NCBI RefSeq assembly: GCF_025153475.1
Contig: NZ_JANZXA010000001.1
Location: forward strand, 124,001 to 188,000
Direction of reading: 5' to 3'
Origin: Novosphingobium mangrovisedimenti
GTDB lineage: Bacteria > Pseudomonadota > Alphaproteobacteria > Sphingomonadales > Sphingomonadaceae
Length of the DNA stretch: 64,000 nt
Shown: piece by piece, positions 17,021 to 26,274 of the stretch
Position numbering within the stretch: position 1 is the stretch's first letter
How the letters are laid out: each line of letters opens with the position of its first letter
The notes under the pieces: generated by a model
The model's input: only the letters and a program-made list of their open reading frames with translations
What the model was told of the DNA's origin: nothing
Database searches by the model: none
Translations under genes and position numbers: made by a program

Positions 17021-17569
17021 ATGAAAAATCAAGTAGAGAGAAAATCGCCCAATGCACTAGCCAGGTGCGCGCACTGGATATTCCAAGACTGGGGTTGCAA
17101 TACCGGAGGTCTTAGAATTAGGATTCTACTTGCACTTTATCGCTTAATTCACCCTCTTTCAGATGCACGTAGATCGATAAAGTTAATTGCCTCACCCCTA
17201 ATCGTTCTCTACAAATTCTATTCCCAATGGATCATCGGCATAGAGCTTCATTGGAAATGCAGCTTGGGCGCCAAGACATCCATCTACCACGGATACGGGC
17301 TTGTGGTGCACAGCGACACGAAAATCGGTTCCAATGTTCACCTGCGCAACGGCGTGACGATCGGCATGAAGCACACCACCGACGGCCCAAAGGTCCCCCG
17401 CATTGGGAACAATGTGGATATAGGCGCGCACGCAATCATATTGGGAGATATCGTCATCGGCGACAACTGCACCATTGGCGCTGGCGCTGTAGTCGTGAAA
17501 GACGTTCCGGCGGGTTCCACAGTGGTAGGCAACCCTGGCAGGATCCTGCCACCCAAGAGACAGATTTGA
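17021..17569 (+). CDS. Left-handed beta-helix O-acetyltransferase, CysE/WcaB-like
   Basis: 182 residues. The C-terminal two thirds are hexapeptide repeats: IYHGYGLVVHSDTKIGSNVHLRNGVTIG, RIGNNVDIGAHAIILGDIVIGDNCTIGAGAVVVKDVPAGSTVVGNPGRI. Coil signatures and the His in YHGYGLVVH match serine-acetyltransferase-like enzymes including colanic-acid WcaB. It probably O-acetylates the polysaccharide from acetyl-CoA; a housekeeping cysE role is unlikely in this context. It lies 11 bp after wzy. Confidence 0.85.
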   Translation: MKNQVERKSPNALARCAHWIFQDWGCNTGGLRIRILLALYRLIHPLSDARRSIKLIASPLIVLYKFYSQWIIGIELHWKCSLGAKTSIYHGYGLVVHSDTKIGSNVHLRNGVTIGMKHTTDGPKVPRIGNNVDIGAHAIILGDIVIGDNCTIGAGAVVVKDVPAGSTVVGNPGRILPPKRQI

Positions 17570-17664
17570 ACCTGGCGGCAGCTCTTCAAACGCATCGCAT
17601 ACAACGCGAGAAAACAAGCCGTCTTGCGGCTTTGGGTATTGCGAAAAGGGAAGGTTAGCGGATT

Positions 17665-18645
17665 GTGACAAGTCCTGAGACATCTAATGGGCGGTCTGCC
17701 ATCGTCACCGGAGGGCGAGGCTTCATAGGTACTCACCTCGTCGACCTCTTGCTGCAGGAGGGCTGTTCCGTAATTTCTATCGACACCGTGGCACCAAACC
17801 ACTCGCCTGATCCCCTACTTCAGGAGATTCAGGCTGACCTTCGCGATCGTTCGGCAATGGAAGCCGTGTTCGCCGACAACGACATCTGGTGCGTTTATGA
17901 CCTGGCATCGTTCACCGAAGTCGATTTGGACCGCACCGCCTATCGCCGTAACGTCGAGGCAACCGAGGCAATGGTGAGCTATGTGTCGAAGCGACCAGGA
18001 ATTAAGTACATTTTCTATTCGACCCAGTTCGTCCACCGCGTGCCGGATACTCTGCCGTCCAACGACACCGACTACAGACCGATTGAAGCCTACGGGGAAT
18101 CCAAGGTTCTGTCGGAAAAAGAGATTTATAGAGTCCTACCGCGGGACCAGTTCCTGATCCTTCGCCCGACCTATGTATGGGGACCAGGTCTCGCACGCTT
18201 TCGCGACGGCCTCATCAAGAACCTGCGCAAGGGCCGCATGCTGATTTCATCGTCGCGCACCCTCAAGCGCAGTTACGGCTATGTGGAAACCGTTGCGCGC
18301 CAGACGTTCGAATTTTCGAAGCTCAATTTCGCAAGCTTGCCGCACAAGGCCTACTACGTCACGGATGCACCGATCGAGATGTCGACATTCTCCGATCATC
18401 TCATCGACGCGATAGGCGAAGGCAAGTATCACAAGGTACCGGTCCCCCTGATCCGCCTGCTTGGGTCCGTTGGTAACGTCATGAAGAGATTTGGCCTTCC
18501 CGCCCCTGTCAACGCGACCCAGGCGCGCGAGTTGACAACGGACTTCCCCGTTCCCTCGCAACGGACTTTCGAGTTGACCTCTGCCCAAACAGATTATGCG
18601 GTCGCCGCAGCCAAAACCGTCAGTTGGGCCGGAGAAGCGCATTGA
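17665..18645 (+). CDS. NAD(P)-dependent sugar epimerase/dehydratase (extended SDR)
   Basis: 326 residues with a GTG start. VTGGRGFIGTHLVDLLL is the Rossmann dinucleotide motif and YGESK supplies the catalytic Tyr and Lys; FYSTQFVH holds the active-site Ser/Thr region. The best general match is the UDP- or dTDP-sugar epimerase/dehydratase group, but the substrate is unclear. It has a longer C-terminal segment than simple epimerases. It overlaps the next gene through TTGA. Confidence 0.78.
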   Translation: MTSPETSNGRSAIVTGGRGFIGTHLVDLLLQEGCSVISIDTVAPNHSPDPLLQEIQADLRDRSAMEAVFADNDIWCVYDLASFTEVDLDRTAYRRNVEATEAMVSYVSKRPGIKYIFYSTQFVHRVPDTLPSNDTDYRPIEAYGESKVLSEKEIYRVLPRDQFLILRPTYVWGPGLARFRDGLIKNLRKGRMLISSSRTLKRSYGYVETVARQTFEFSKLNFASLPHKAYYVTDAPIEMSTFSDHLIDAIGEGKYHKVPVPLIRLLGSVGNVMKRFGLPAPVNATQARELTTDFPVPSQRTFELTSAQTDYAVAAAKTVSWAGEAH

Positions 18646-19784
18646 ACAAAGCCCAGGACAAGGTCCGCATACGACCAAAGATACTGGCAGCCGGCATGAT
18701 GCCGCCACCCATCGGCGGCCAGGCGCTAATGTTCGAGACCGCTGTCAAAGCACTCGACACTCGGGCAGATGTGTGGACCGTGGACTTACAAGTGCAGGGA
18801 AACATCGGCGAGGCAGGATTACTGTCGTTGCCGAAACTGCGAAGGTTCGCAGCCATTGTCGGCCGCATTCTTTTGTGTGCGGCGCGCGGCGCACCGTTCG
18901 ACGTACTCTACTATTGTCCTTCTGGACCCAGCAAGATCGGCGCGATCAAGGACATCATTTGTCTGGCGTTGCTACGGCCCGTGTGCCGGAAAACAGTATA
19001 CCATTTCCACGCGACAGGAGGCGTGCAGTACCTACTCGATTCCAACCCCATAATAGCCAAACTCGCTCGCAAGTCTCTATGGAAACCAGATATTTCAATT
19101 CGTTGCGCACTGGTTTCTCCCGATGACGCCGCGTTGTGCGAAAGTCGTGTAACAAAAATCGTAGTCAACGGAATTCCCGATCCGCTAGACCTCTATCCCG
19201 ACGGTTGGCAGTGGCGACGGCCGGACAGCCTCATACTCACCTTCGTCGGGGCCATGACGGAAGAAAAAGGGATCTTCGATATCGTCGAACTGGCCAGATT
19301 GTTGCAAAGCAAAGGTTTAGACCCAGATGTACGCTGCATTGGCGAAGGGACTTACGAAGAAGTATCGAAATTCGACAAGTTGGTACGAGAACACGGACTT
19401 GAAAACAACGTGCGCCGCCTCGGAGTGCGAAATGGTCGAGAAAAGTTCGACCTCATCGGGTCTTCGGCATTTTTCATATTTCCAACGTTCTTTCGTGCCG
19501 AGACGCAGCCCCTGGCCGTGATCGAAGCCTCCGCAATGGGCGTGCCTTCGGTGGTATCCGATTGGCGCGGCCTGCGGAGCATTGTCGAAGATGGCGTCAA
19601 TGGCTATGTCCTGCCCGTTCGCGACATGAGCGCCACAGCCGATTGCATCGCACAAGCTTGGACTTGCGGTGATCTGGAAAGCCTGTCTGCAAAGGCTAGG
19701 CAGAAATTCGAGACGAGCTTCAAGCTTGACGTCTTCGAGGAGAATATCAGTCGCGCAATCCTAGATACTGCAGATGAGTCATGA
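18642..19784 (+). CDS. Glycosyltransferase family 4
   Basis: 380 residues. The N-terminal acceptor domain starts PKILAAGMMPPPIGGQALMFETAV, the donor domain has FVGAMTEEKGIFDIVELARLL, and PTFFRAETQPLAVIEASAMGVPSVVSDWRGLRSIVEDGVNGYVLP is the E-x7-E-type nucleotide-sugar motif of GT-B enzymes. A retaining mechanism is expected. The TTG at 18642 overlaps the previous stop and follows a GGAG site; a second TTG lies at 18624. It is the only GT4 enzyme in the island. Confidence 0.88.
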   Translation: MNKAQDKVRIRPKILAAGMMPPPIGGQALMFETAVKALDTRADVWTVDLQVQGNIGEAGLLSLPKLRRFAAIVGRILLCAARGAPFDVLYYCPSGPSKIGAIKDIICLALLRPVCRKTVYHFHATGGVQYLLDSNPIIAKLARKSLWKPDISIRCALVSPDDAALCESRVTKIVVNGIPDPLDLYPDGWQWRRPDSLILTFVGAMTEEKGIFDIVELARLLQSKGLDPDVRCIGEGTYEEVSKFDKLVREHGLENNVRRLGVRNGREKFDLIGSSAFFIFPTFFRAETQPLAVIEASAMGVPSVVSDWRGLRSIVEDGVNGYVLPVRDMSATADCIAQAWTCGDLESLSAKARQKFETSFKLDVFEENISRAILDTADES

Positions 19785-19897
19785 CTAAAGCCAACATATC
19801 CACTCGGCTCACACTTGATGATGCGATTCTGGAGACTGTTGCATTAAAGACCATCTTTGAAATCGAGGTGACCTGCCACGGGACTTTCATCCAGTAG
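19781..19897 (+). pseudogene. Short ORF broken by the IS element
   Basis: An ATG at 19781 overlaps the stop of the GT4 gene (ATGA) and reads MTKANISTRLTLDDAILE before entering the IS terminal repeat at 19869 and stopping at 19897. Removing the IS and one copy of its 4-bp target joins the frame to GTRSKA and a stop, about 35 codons. It could be the start of a lost downstream gene or just a short open frame. No family was recognised. Confidence 0.3.
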
Positions 19898-19906
19898 CGA
19901 TTAGAG
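19869..19906 (+). repeat. IS terminal inverted repeat (left end, orfB side)
   Basis: 38 bp beginning TGACCTGCCACGGGACTTTC and ending CAGTAGCGATTAGAG. It matches the other end except for a short stretch after base 14. Confidence 0.92.
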
Positions 19907-19957
19907 CCGTCGCGGTTATTTATGGTTATGCCTTTCGGCGCGTTATTTGCAATGGGT

Positions 19958-20653
19958 TCAGGCAAGGTCGAGGCTGTGGAACAACGTCTCGTTCAGTAGT
20001 TCATCCCGCATCCGTCCGTTGAAGGATTTAACATAGCCGTTCTGCATGGGCTTGCCTGGCGCGATGTAGTACCACTCGATCTCGTGATCCTTACACTAGG
20101 CCAGGATCGCATTGGCGGTGAACTCGGCCCCATGATCGCTGACGATCATCCCCGGCTTGCCGCGCCATGCGATGATGTCGGTCAGTTCGCGCGCCACTCG
20201 GCGCCTCGAGATCTGCGTGTCGGGGATCGCGACGAGGCACTCCCTGGTCACATCATCGACGATGTTGAGCACTCGGAACCGCCTGACACAGGCGAACTGG
20301 TCATGGACGAAGTTCAGGCTCCAGCGAGCATTGGGCCGAGCCTCGACACGGATCGGAGCCCGGGTACCGAGAGCCCTGCGCCGTGCCCGACGCTTGCGCA
20401 CGCCAACCCCTTCTTCCCGATAGAGCCGGTTGATGCCAGATGGCGCGCCCTCGCACCGCAGCAGGATGTGTACCGGCGATAGCCGAACCGGCGGCGCTCG
20501 TTGGCAAGTTCGCGCAGGCGCCTCCGGCGGTGGCCGGGACTGGTAGCGAACGCTCGCGCGGTCAGCATCTATGACACGGCACGCCCGCCGCTCGCTCATC
20601 CCGTGATGATCTGCGAGATGAGCGACTGCTCTGCATCTGGCAGCGGGCGTCAC
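19958..20653 (-). pseudogene. IS3-family transposase OrfB, broken
   Basis: From a GTG at 20653 the frame gives MTPAARCRAVAHLADHHGMSERRACRVI, typical OrfB. It then shifts frame near 20500 (RLRELANERRRFGYRR lies in another frame) and returns for INRLYREEGVGVRKRRARRRALG and NIVDDVTRECLVAIPDTQ, part of the rve/DDE core. Reading ends at a TAG at 20096-20098 where relatives have Trp. The frame continues after it ([36 protein letters not shown]) but stops at 19958, losing the C-terminal part. It cannot make active transposase. Confidence 0.9.
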
Positions 20654-20921
20654 CAGTTTCTTTTGCGAGAAGATCCTTCAACGCAGCGTTGTCCAGCATC
20701 GTATCTGCCAACAGTCGCCTCAGCTTGGCGTTCTCTTCCTCGAGCGAACGAAGCCGCTTCGCCTCCGAAACTTCCATGCCGCCGTACTTCGCCTTCCAGT
20801 TGTAGATCGTCGCCTCGGATATGCCGTGCCGCCGCGCCAGGTCAGCGGTCTTCACGCTGGCCTCAGCTTCCTTCAACACCCCGATGATCTGCTCTTCCGT
20901 GAACCTCCTCTTGCGCTTCAT
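20562..20921 (-). CDS. IS3-family OrfA (helix-turn-helix transposase subunit)
   Basis: Starts MKRKRRFTEEQIIGVLKEAEA, then DLARRHGISEATIYNWKAKYGGMEVSEAKRLRSLEEENAKLRRLLAD, the DNA-binding domain and leucine-zipper-like helix of OrfA. The usual stop after about 88 codons is missing, and the frame reads on to 119 residues through orfB DNA. The helix-turn-helix part looks intact. Confidence 0.88.
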   Translation of the reverse strand: MKRKRRFTEEQIIGVLKEAEASVKTADLARRHGISEATIYNWKAKYGGMEVSEAKRLRSLEEENAKLRRLLADTMLDNAALKDLLAKETGDARCQMQSSRSSRRSSRDERAAGVPCHRC

Positions 20922-20946
20922 CTCGTCCGTCCTTCCGAAGGCCGGA

Positions 20947-20985
20947 CTCTAATCGCTACTGGAGGAAATTACCCGTGGCAGGTCA
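20947..20985 (-). repeat. IS terminal inverted repeat (right end, orfA side)
   Basis: 39 bp; on the minus strand it begins TGACCTGCCACGGGTAATTT and ends CAGTAGCGATTAGAG, the partner of the repeat at 19869-19906. Confidence 0.92.
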
Positions 20986-21224
20986 GAGGGCACCCGCAGC
21001 AAGGCGTAAGGCAACCGATCGTTTCCATCATCTTCCCAGCAAGAATAAGCGAGGAGTCCAGCAGAGCTTACAAGAACTCTTGCAATCAACTCCCGTAGCG
21101 TAAAAGCATCTACGCAAATAATATTCATAAAGAGAAATTTTACTCAAAAAAGTTATAATATACAATAATATAATATAACAACAATGAACTACAACACTTC
21201 CCCAGATAAGAACTTTAACACTTC
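20986..21224. other. AT-rich intergenic region beside the IS
   Basis: About 240 bp, very AT-rich from 21110 to 21190 (tttactcaaaaaagttataatatacaataa). It lies between the IS and the 3' end of the minus-strand arm, so it may contain remains of the gene order before the IS insertion. No coding frame is convincing. Confidence 0.45.
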
Positions 21225-22367
21225 TCAATCGATAATCACGCGAAGCCCCTTTGCGCTGGCCTTTGCCACTCGCAATTCAATAGTCTGGACTGGGCAGCTA
21301 TTTGCAGGAATCTGCACATCAATCGTATCATTTCGGGAATCCGCCGTGATTGGACGGAAAACAGCGTTCGCCTCAGACCCCCGGCATGCAAAATACACCA
21401 AGATCGGTCGAGCCTCGTTGGTTTGCAGGTCCGTTGTAACGACGTTGATGTGGTGTGGGCCCGCACCCAAGGCTAAATACTTTTGAGCAACCACCCGCCG
21501 CAGGAGATCCGTGTTTTCGAAATTGAGACTCGAAGGATTTGTGGCTGCGTCAACTTCCACAGTCAATCCCGCAGCGGATGGATAGGTCCAAGAAAATGGA
21601 TCCTGTGGCTTGGCCGAACTGGGGTTGTCAAAAGCCAAATTGCCTCTTGTCGAAGTAGCGCCCGCAGCACACGCGTTGCGCCACAAGCGTTCCGCAAGCA
21701 ACAACGCACCTTGATCGAGCAGCGACCGGGCTATCCCGCTCAACTGCTCGCACGGCAATTGCGCTCCCGCTTTACCGGCCCCCTCGATCGTTTCAACAAA
21801 CGATTCAGAATCAAGGTTGCGGACTGCCCAGCCAATAAAGTCAGGCAGCCACACCGTCTGGCCAACAAGCCGTGCAGCAAAATGCGATCGAATCTCGGGA
21901 TTTTCGAGCAACAAGCCGGAAGTCTCCCGCGTTTCTGGGCTGTCGGAGGATGTTTTCCATAGCGCGGTCAAACGATCAGCCGCGATTTCCCATTCCTCAG
22001 ATTGCGCTGCAGCTACAGCAACGGCACGCTGGGCAAAAGGCTCGCGCCATCCCCTTCCAGCAGCAAGCATCAGTGCCCTTGAACCACCCTCCTGATGCCC
22101 GTTCTGTAATTCCGCTACCGCCAATATTGTAAGATTCTCGGCCGGCACCGGATGCACGAAGAGCAACCTTCTTGCATCAGCCAACGCCTTTTTCGACGAA
22201 CCATTCTGAACCTCGTTCGCCGCCTTGCGAATAAGCGCGAAATTAGCGAACCGTGATGGAACAAATTTCGCGTATGCAGGAACTTCATGCGAATGACGAT
22301 CAACCTGCACAACCGCCACGACTACAGCGACGAACGCAAGCACAAAGTACCACACCACGCGGCGCAT
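21225..22367 (-). CDS. Membrane-anchored protein of unknown function in the polysaccharide island
   Basis: 380 residues. One N-terminal membrane helix (VVWYFVLAFVAVVVAVVQV) is followed by a helical, TPR-like middle (NGSSKKALADARRLLFVHPVPAENLTILAVAELQNG) and a C-terminal beta-rich part (LTVEVDAATNPSSLNFENTDLL...ILVYFACRGSEANAVFR) with two cysteines about 30 residues apart. It is most likely in the periplasm. It follows the wzc gene by 15 bp and is the last gene of the minus-strand arm, so a role in polymer assembly or export is likely. No family was recognised. Confidence 0.75.
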   Translation of the reverse strand: MRRVVWYFVLAFVAVVVAVVQVDRHSHEVPAYAKFVPSRFANFALIRKAANEVQNGSSKKALADARRLLFVHPVPAENLTILAVAELQNGHQEGGSRALMLAAGRGWREPFAQRAVAVAAAQSEEWEIAADRLTALWKTSSDSPETRETSGLLLENPEIRSHFAARLVGQTVWLPDFIGWAVRNLDSESFVETIEGAGKAGAQLPCEQLSGIARSLLDQGALLLAERLWRNACAAGATSTRGNLAFDNPSSAKPQDPFSWTYPSAAGLTVEVDAATNPSSLNFENTDLLRRVVAQKYLALGAGPHHINVVTTDLQTNEARPILVYFACRGSEANAVFRPITADSRNDTIDVQIPANSCPVQTIELRVAKASAKGLRVIID

Positions 22368-22382
22368 TACAGTCTATCCATA

Positions 22383-24614
22383 TCAGGCGTCTGCGCTGGA
22401 GCGATCAGATCCGTAAGAGTAATAATTGTAGCCATAATAGGCATAGTCGCCGTTAGCAGATCTAGCATCAAACTTGGTTACGACCGCGCCGATAATCTTG
22501 GCGTTCACCATCGACAAGCGCCGAAGAGCGGACTTGACCGCCCCTCGATGGAAGCGGGATGCATCGATCACGAACAGGACGCCGTCTGTCAAGCTGGCAA
22601 TGGAAGCCGTATCGGACAGGCCCAACATCGGCGCCGAGTCAACTACAACCACATCAAAGCGCGCCGTAGCCTCTTCAATCACCCGAGGCAGTCGATCACC
22701 GCCGAGCAGCAATGACGGTTCGGGAGGAATCGGCAGACCGGTCATGTAAGTAAGATGATCAAAACCAGAAGGATGGAGCACGGCATCAAAGCTGGCATCA
22801 CCAACAAGAAGTTCGGTCAAGCCCGGAACGTTCTTCTCGGCCATGCGGCGGTGCAGCGTCGGCCGGCGAAGGTCTGCGTCGATTAGCAACACGGACTTAC
22901 CCAAGCGCGCAAGATCGACCGCGACTGAATGTGCTGACGTTGTCTTGCCTTCCGATTCGTTGGTACTGGTCACCACCAGCACACGAGGAAAACCATTAGA
23001 GGTCGAGAAACGAAGGTTTGCCACCAACGAGTGGTAGGCTTCCGAAAGCGACGACTTCACATCATCCGCCGCAGCGGCCGCTTCACCTTCCGGTACTGCT
23101 GGAATAAGGCCCAGCAAAGGCAGCCCCAGCTTCGCTTCGACGTCTTCCGGCGACCGAACAGTATCATCAAAGTGCTCACGCAGCAGGACGAAGAGACCTG
23201 CACCGCCGAGGCCAAGAACGAGCGCCACAAACAAATTGAGAATCAGGCTCGGTGACGACGGTTCCCGCGGGACATCGGCCCTATCGACCAAAGTTACGTT
23301 GTTTGATGTGGAACCAGCAGTGGCATTCAGTTGATTGTAGCGCTCAAGCAGCGTGTCATAGAGCGCACGATCAGTCTCGGCCACCCGCTTTAGAACCGCA
23401 TAACCCACGCCACGTTCTTGTTCTCCCATGGCGTCATCGCGCAACTTCTCGACTTGCGTCTTGAGCGAGTCCTCACGCGCGCGTGAGGACGAAAATTCAA
23501 GGTAGATGGACCGTTTAATACCACCGCCGATCGTATTGATACGTTTATTAAGCTCACTAATTTGAGCCTTGAGCACTTTGACGCTTGGATAGTCATCAAG
23601 GTGACGACTTTGCTCATCAGCGAGCTGAGCCTCCAAAGTTGCCTTCTGCTTCAGAATATCCTGTATTGCTGCATTTTCAATAACCTGCGGAATGGAAAGA
23701 ACGGGCTCTTTGGCAATAGTATTCCAGCGATCTTCTGCCGCAAGACGGTCAGCGGTCGCTGCAGCTGCCGCGCTGTTTACTTGCACGAGTGAATTGTTGG
23801 TCACCGATAGCGTCGTCTCGCGGTCAGCGTTCTGGCCTTGTCCGGAAATACGGATCAGGCCGGCAGCACGAGAATACTGGTTGAGCTCCCGCTCCGAGGC
23901 CTCGACTTTCGATCGAGCCTCCGCCAGTTGGTTTGCAAGAAACTGCCGTGCATAGGCGGAACTTTCAAACTTCCGCTTAAGATTCGATTCCAAATAGTTT
24001 TCAGCATAGAGATTTGCGATCTGCGCCGAAGTGGCAGCATCAGTGGATTCGAACTGAATCTTTATAACGCGACTGTCGACCGGCAACACGACGGAGAGGT
24101 GCTCCTGCAGAAGTTCTACGACCGTATCGAGACGCAAATCAGCAAGCTCGGACTTTGTCGGGTTCGCACCGTCGAGGTCCTCCATTTGGGGCATTGCCTC
24201 GCCCATCGCATCGTAAAAGGCCTGCCTGTCCACAAGCTTCGCGCTTTGCGCCACGCGTTCGGCAAGTGAACGACTGCGAATGATATCAACTTGGGTCTCG
24301 AGGAAGCGCTCGGCATCGAACTGCTGGTTTGCGGTATCCTGAAGCTCGCTTCCTTCTATGATCGTATCGGTGGTTTGCTCCACGAGAACTTGCGCGGTCG
24401 CAATGTAGCGGGGCACCATCAGGAGCGTCACCAGGAAGCCGGCAATCAGAACGCCAATCACGATCAGCGCTATCCATTTGACGTTGCGGCGTACTGCGGA
24501 CAGGATCTGCTTGAGATCTATCCCCAGAAGCTGATCCCGCTCTTCGAAAGAGCCAACATAGCTTCCTTCATCGCCATTCATCATGACACCGTCGGTCAAT
24601 GTATTCCCCGTCAT
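22383..24614 (-). CDS. wzc: Wzc-type polysaccharide co-polymerase with tyrosine autokinase domain
   Basis: 743 residues. A Wzz domain with membrane helix NVKWIALIVIGVLIAGFLVTLL leads into a long periplasmic coiled-coil region and a second helix (ILNLFVALVLGLGGAGLFVLL). The C-terminal BY-kinase has a Walker A-like TSTNESEGKTTSAHSVA, Walker A' VLLIDADLRRPT and Walker B VVVVDSAPML, and ends in a tyrosine cluster (YAYYGYNYYSYG) for autophosphorylation. It sets chain length and couples export with the Wza-type protein. The ATG at 24614 was chosen; a TTG at 24641 is also possible. It lies in the minus-strand arm after the ligase-like gene. Confidence 0.93.
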   Translation of the reverse strand: MTGNTLTDGVMMNGDEGSYVGSFEERDQLLGIDLKQILSAVRRNVKWIALIVIGVLIAGFLVTLLMVPRYIATAQVLVEQTTDTIIEGSELQDTANQQFDAERFLETQVDIIRSRSLAERVAQSAKLVDRQAFYDAMGEAMPQMEDLDGANPTKSELADLRLDTVVELLQEHLSVVLPVDSRVIKIQFESTDAATSAQIANLYAENYLESNLKRKFESSAYARQFLANQLAEARSKVEASERELNQYSRAAGLIRISGQGQNADRETTLSVTNNSLVQVNSAAAAATADRLAAEDRWNTIAKEPVLSIPQVIENAAIQDILKQKATLEAQLADEQSRHLDDYPSVKVLKAQISELNKRINTIGGGIKRSIYLEFSSSRAREDSLKTQVEKLRDDAMGEQERGVGYAVLKRVAETDRALYDTLLERYNQLNATAGSTSNNVTLVDRADVPREPSSPSLILNLFVALVLGLGGAGLFVLLREHFDDTVRSPEDVEAKLGLPLLGLIPAVPEGEAAAAADDVKSSLSEAYHSLVANLRFSTSNGFPRVLVVTSTNESEGKTTSAHSVAVDLARLGKSVLLIDADLRRPTLHRRMAEKNVPGLTELLVGDASFDAVLHPSGFDHLTYMTGLPIPPEPSLLLGGDRLPRVIEEATARFDVVVVDSAPMLGLSDTASIASLTDGVLFVIDASRFHRGAVKSALRRLSMVNAKIIGAVVTKFDARSANGDYAYYGYNYYSYGSDRSSADA

Positions 24615-24805
24615 TGGATAATCGTTTTCATTGTGCCGCAAACTCGATGTCGCGACGTGGTGAACCCTGTCGACAGATCGAAGCGCTAGCGCACCTTATA
24701 CACAAAGCCAAGCAGTCAGCGCATGTTACGCACGTCAGGCAAAAGCAAGGAGGTGCGATCTGCAAATCCCTCAATAAATGGTAAAAAATCGAGCCTATTC
24801 GCACA

Positions 24806-26209
24806 CTATTTATTCAAATCCTTTTTGGACGCTGCGTGCACAAGCAACGACAAAAAAGAAGCAGCGACACAAAGAATCGCCTGATTTCTTAGTGGGTAAT
24901 CAATAGACGATTGCATTCCGATGACCGCAAGCCCAGAAACAGCCGCCACCCCTTGCCAGCGCCGCTCTCCTTGCCAGGCACGCAACCCCGCCCAGGCAAT
25001 CCAAACAAGCCATGCAACAATCAGGATCACCCCAACCACACCGCCTTCCTGCGCGATTTCCAGATAATCGTTGTGGGCGCGACCCGCGTGGAATGCCCAC
25101 ACATGCTCGAGAGTCTCATCGACCTCAAAAACTTCCGGAAATGTAGAAATGCCACTCCCCACAGGCCAAAACCTTTCGGCTGAAGTAATGGTGTCTTCCC
25201 ATATCGCAGGGCGCACGTCGTCAAGGCGCTCGAAACGGTCGAAGCTGCTGCCAAAGCGCGTACCTGCTTGCAGGCCGATCAACGCACCCGCAGCAACCAA
25301 CACGCCCAGCACCAGAAACGTCATCTTGCGAGTTCTGGATACATCCATGCGGTACAGATAGCCAAAAGCAGCCACCATTATGACCATCAGCAGCACGCCT
25401 ATGCTGGAACGCGATTGTGTCAAGACAACCGCGACGGCCAGCAACACCGCAACACCAACCCGCACCCAAGGCTGGAACCACCGGCCCCCATGTCGCCGTG
25501 CGCGCGCCATGCCCCCTCCAATCAGGCCCAGCAACCCAGTAATCGCAAGGACGAAAAAGAGCCCTGCGCTGTTGTGGTTAGCAAAAGTCCCATAGAGATA
25601 TCCGGCATGGACGTGCTCGCGGTACAAAAGAAGGACACGATTGCCGCCCAGCATCTGAACGCCGCCAAGAGCCATCGCGGCCAACCCCAGCAGGACTAGC
25701 GTATACAGTACGCGCTCCCATTCGCTGCGGTCGAAACGCCATGAAAGAACGAACACGGCGAACATTGGGATGAGTGAAAAAAACGCAATAAGGGTCCGCG
25801 ATGGCGCCAGCGAAATGGAATACCAAGCGTCCGAGCGATTGATCAGCCCCAGACTTTCGGACAGAAGATCGCGCCCTGGAAGCCGCCCCCACAAGGACGG
25901 CGGTAGCGGCACCAACTGCGCCAGCGGCAACGCCACTGTCAGCCCACAAAGGACAACAAAGAAACGCGGCGCATCACGAAGGAAATCCATCACTCGCTCA
26001 GGATGCAACGCCAATACCAGCAGCGCCGCCAACTGAACCATGAGGTTATTTATGCCGTAGGCGGATCCCCCTCCACCAAACAGCAATGCCAGAACCAGCA
26101 AAGCTTGTAGCTGAAATTCTGGCTGGCGCCACAGCGCAACACCTGCCTGCCTAAAACGCAGCCCCGACTGGAGAAACCTCGTCAAAACCGCACCCTGCAG
26201 GATACCCAC
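24806..26209 (-). CDS. O-antigen ligase/polymerase-like protein (Wzy_C domain)
   Basis: 467 residues, GTG start at 26209. About 11-12 hydrophobic helices, with a periplasmic loop holding GRAHNDYLEIAQEGGVVG, the signature of the Wzy_C family, and YGTFANHNSAGLFF earlier. Members either attach polymer to an acceptor or act as second polymerases. Since wzy at 15780 lies in the same island, a ligase role is a reasonable inference. It is AT-poor compared with that wzy, so the two are not recent duplicates. Confidence 0.85.
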   Translation of the reverse strand: MGILQGAVLTRFLQSGLRFRQAGVALWRQPEFQLQALLVLALLFGGGGSAYGINNLMVQLAALLVLALHPERVMDFLRDAPRFFVVLCGLTVALPLAQLVPLPPSLWGRLPGRDLLSESLGLINRSDAWYSISLAPSRTLIAFFSLIPMFAVFVLSWRFDRSEWERVLYTLVLLGLAAMALGGVQMLGGNRVLLLYREHVHAGYLYGTFANHNSAGLFFVLAITGLLGLIGGGMARARRHGGRWFQPWVRVGVAVLLAVAVVLTQSRSSIGVLLMVIMVAAFGYLYRMDVSRTRKMTFLVLGVLVAAGALIGLQAGTRFGSSFDRFERLDDVRPAIWEDTITSAERFWPVGSGISTFPEVFEVDETLEHVWAFHAGRAHNDYLEIAQEGGVVGVILIVAWLVWIAWAGLRAWQGERRWQGVAAVSGLAVIGMQSSIDYPLRNQAILCVAASFLSLLVHAASKKDLNK

Positions 26210-26274
26210 ATCAGAAAAACAATGAGGCCCGACATCGCATTAACGCGCGCCGGACCCCAAAAAATCAGCAGAAA

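Larger units (their letters stand above)
19869..20985 (-). mobile_element. IS3-family (IS407-like) insertion sequence, inactive
   Basis: A 1117-bp element bounded by imperfect inverted repeats of 38/39 bp that start TGACCTGCCACGGG at both ends. It is flanked by the same 4 bp, GAGG, at 19865-19868 and 20986-20989, the target duplication size of the IS407 group. Inside are an orfA and a broken orfB on the minus strand. It separates the plus-strand sugar genes from the minus-strand export genes. The ends look intact but the transposase is not. Confidence 0.93.

Noticed and set aside
20562..20921. OrfA of the IS as a functional regulator
   Set aside because: It lacks its normal stop and its partner is dead; a continuing role cannot be supported.
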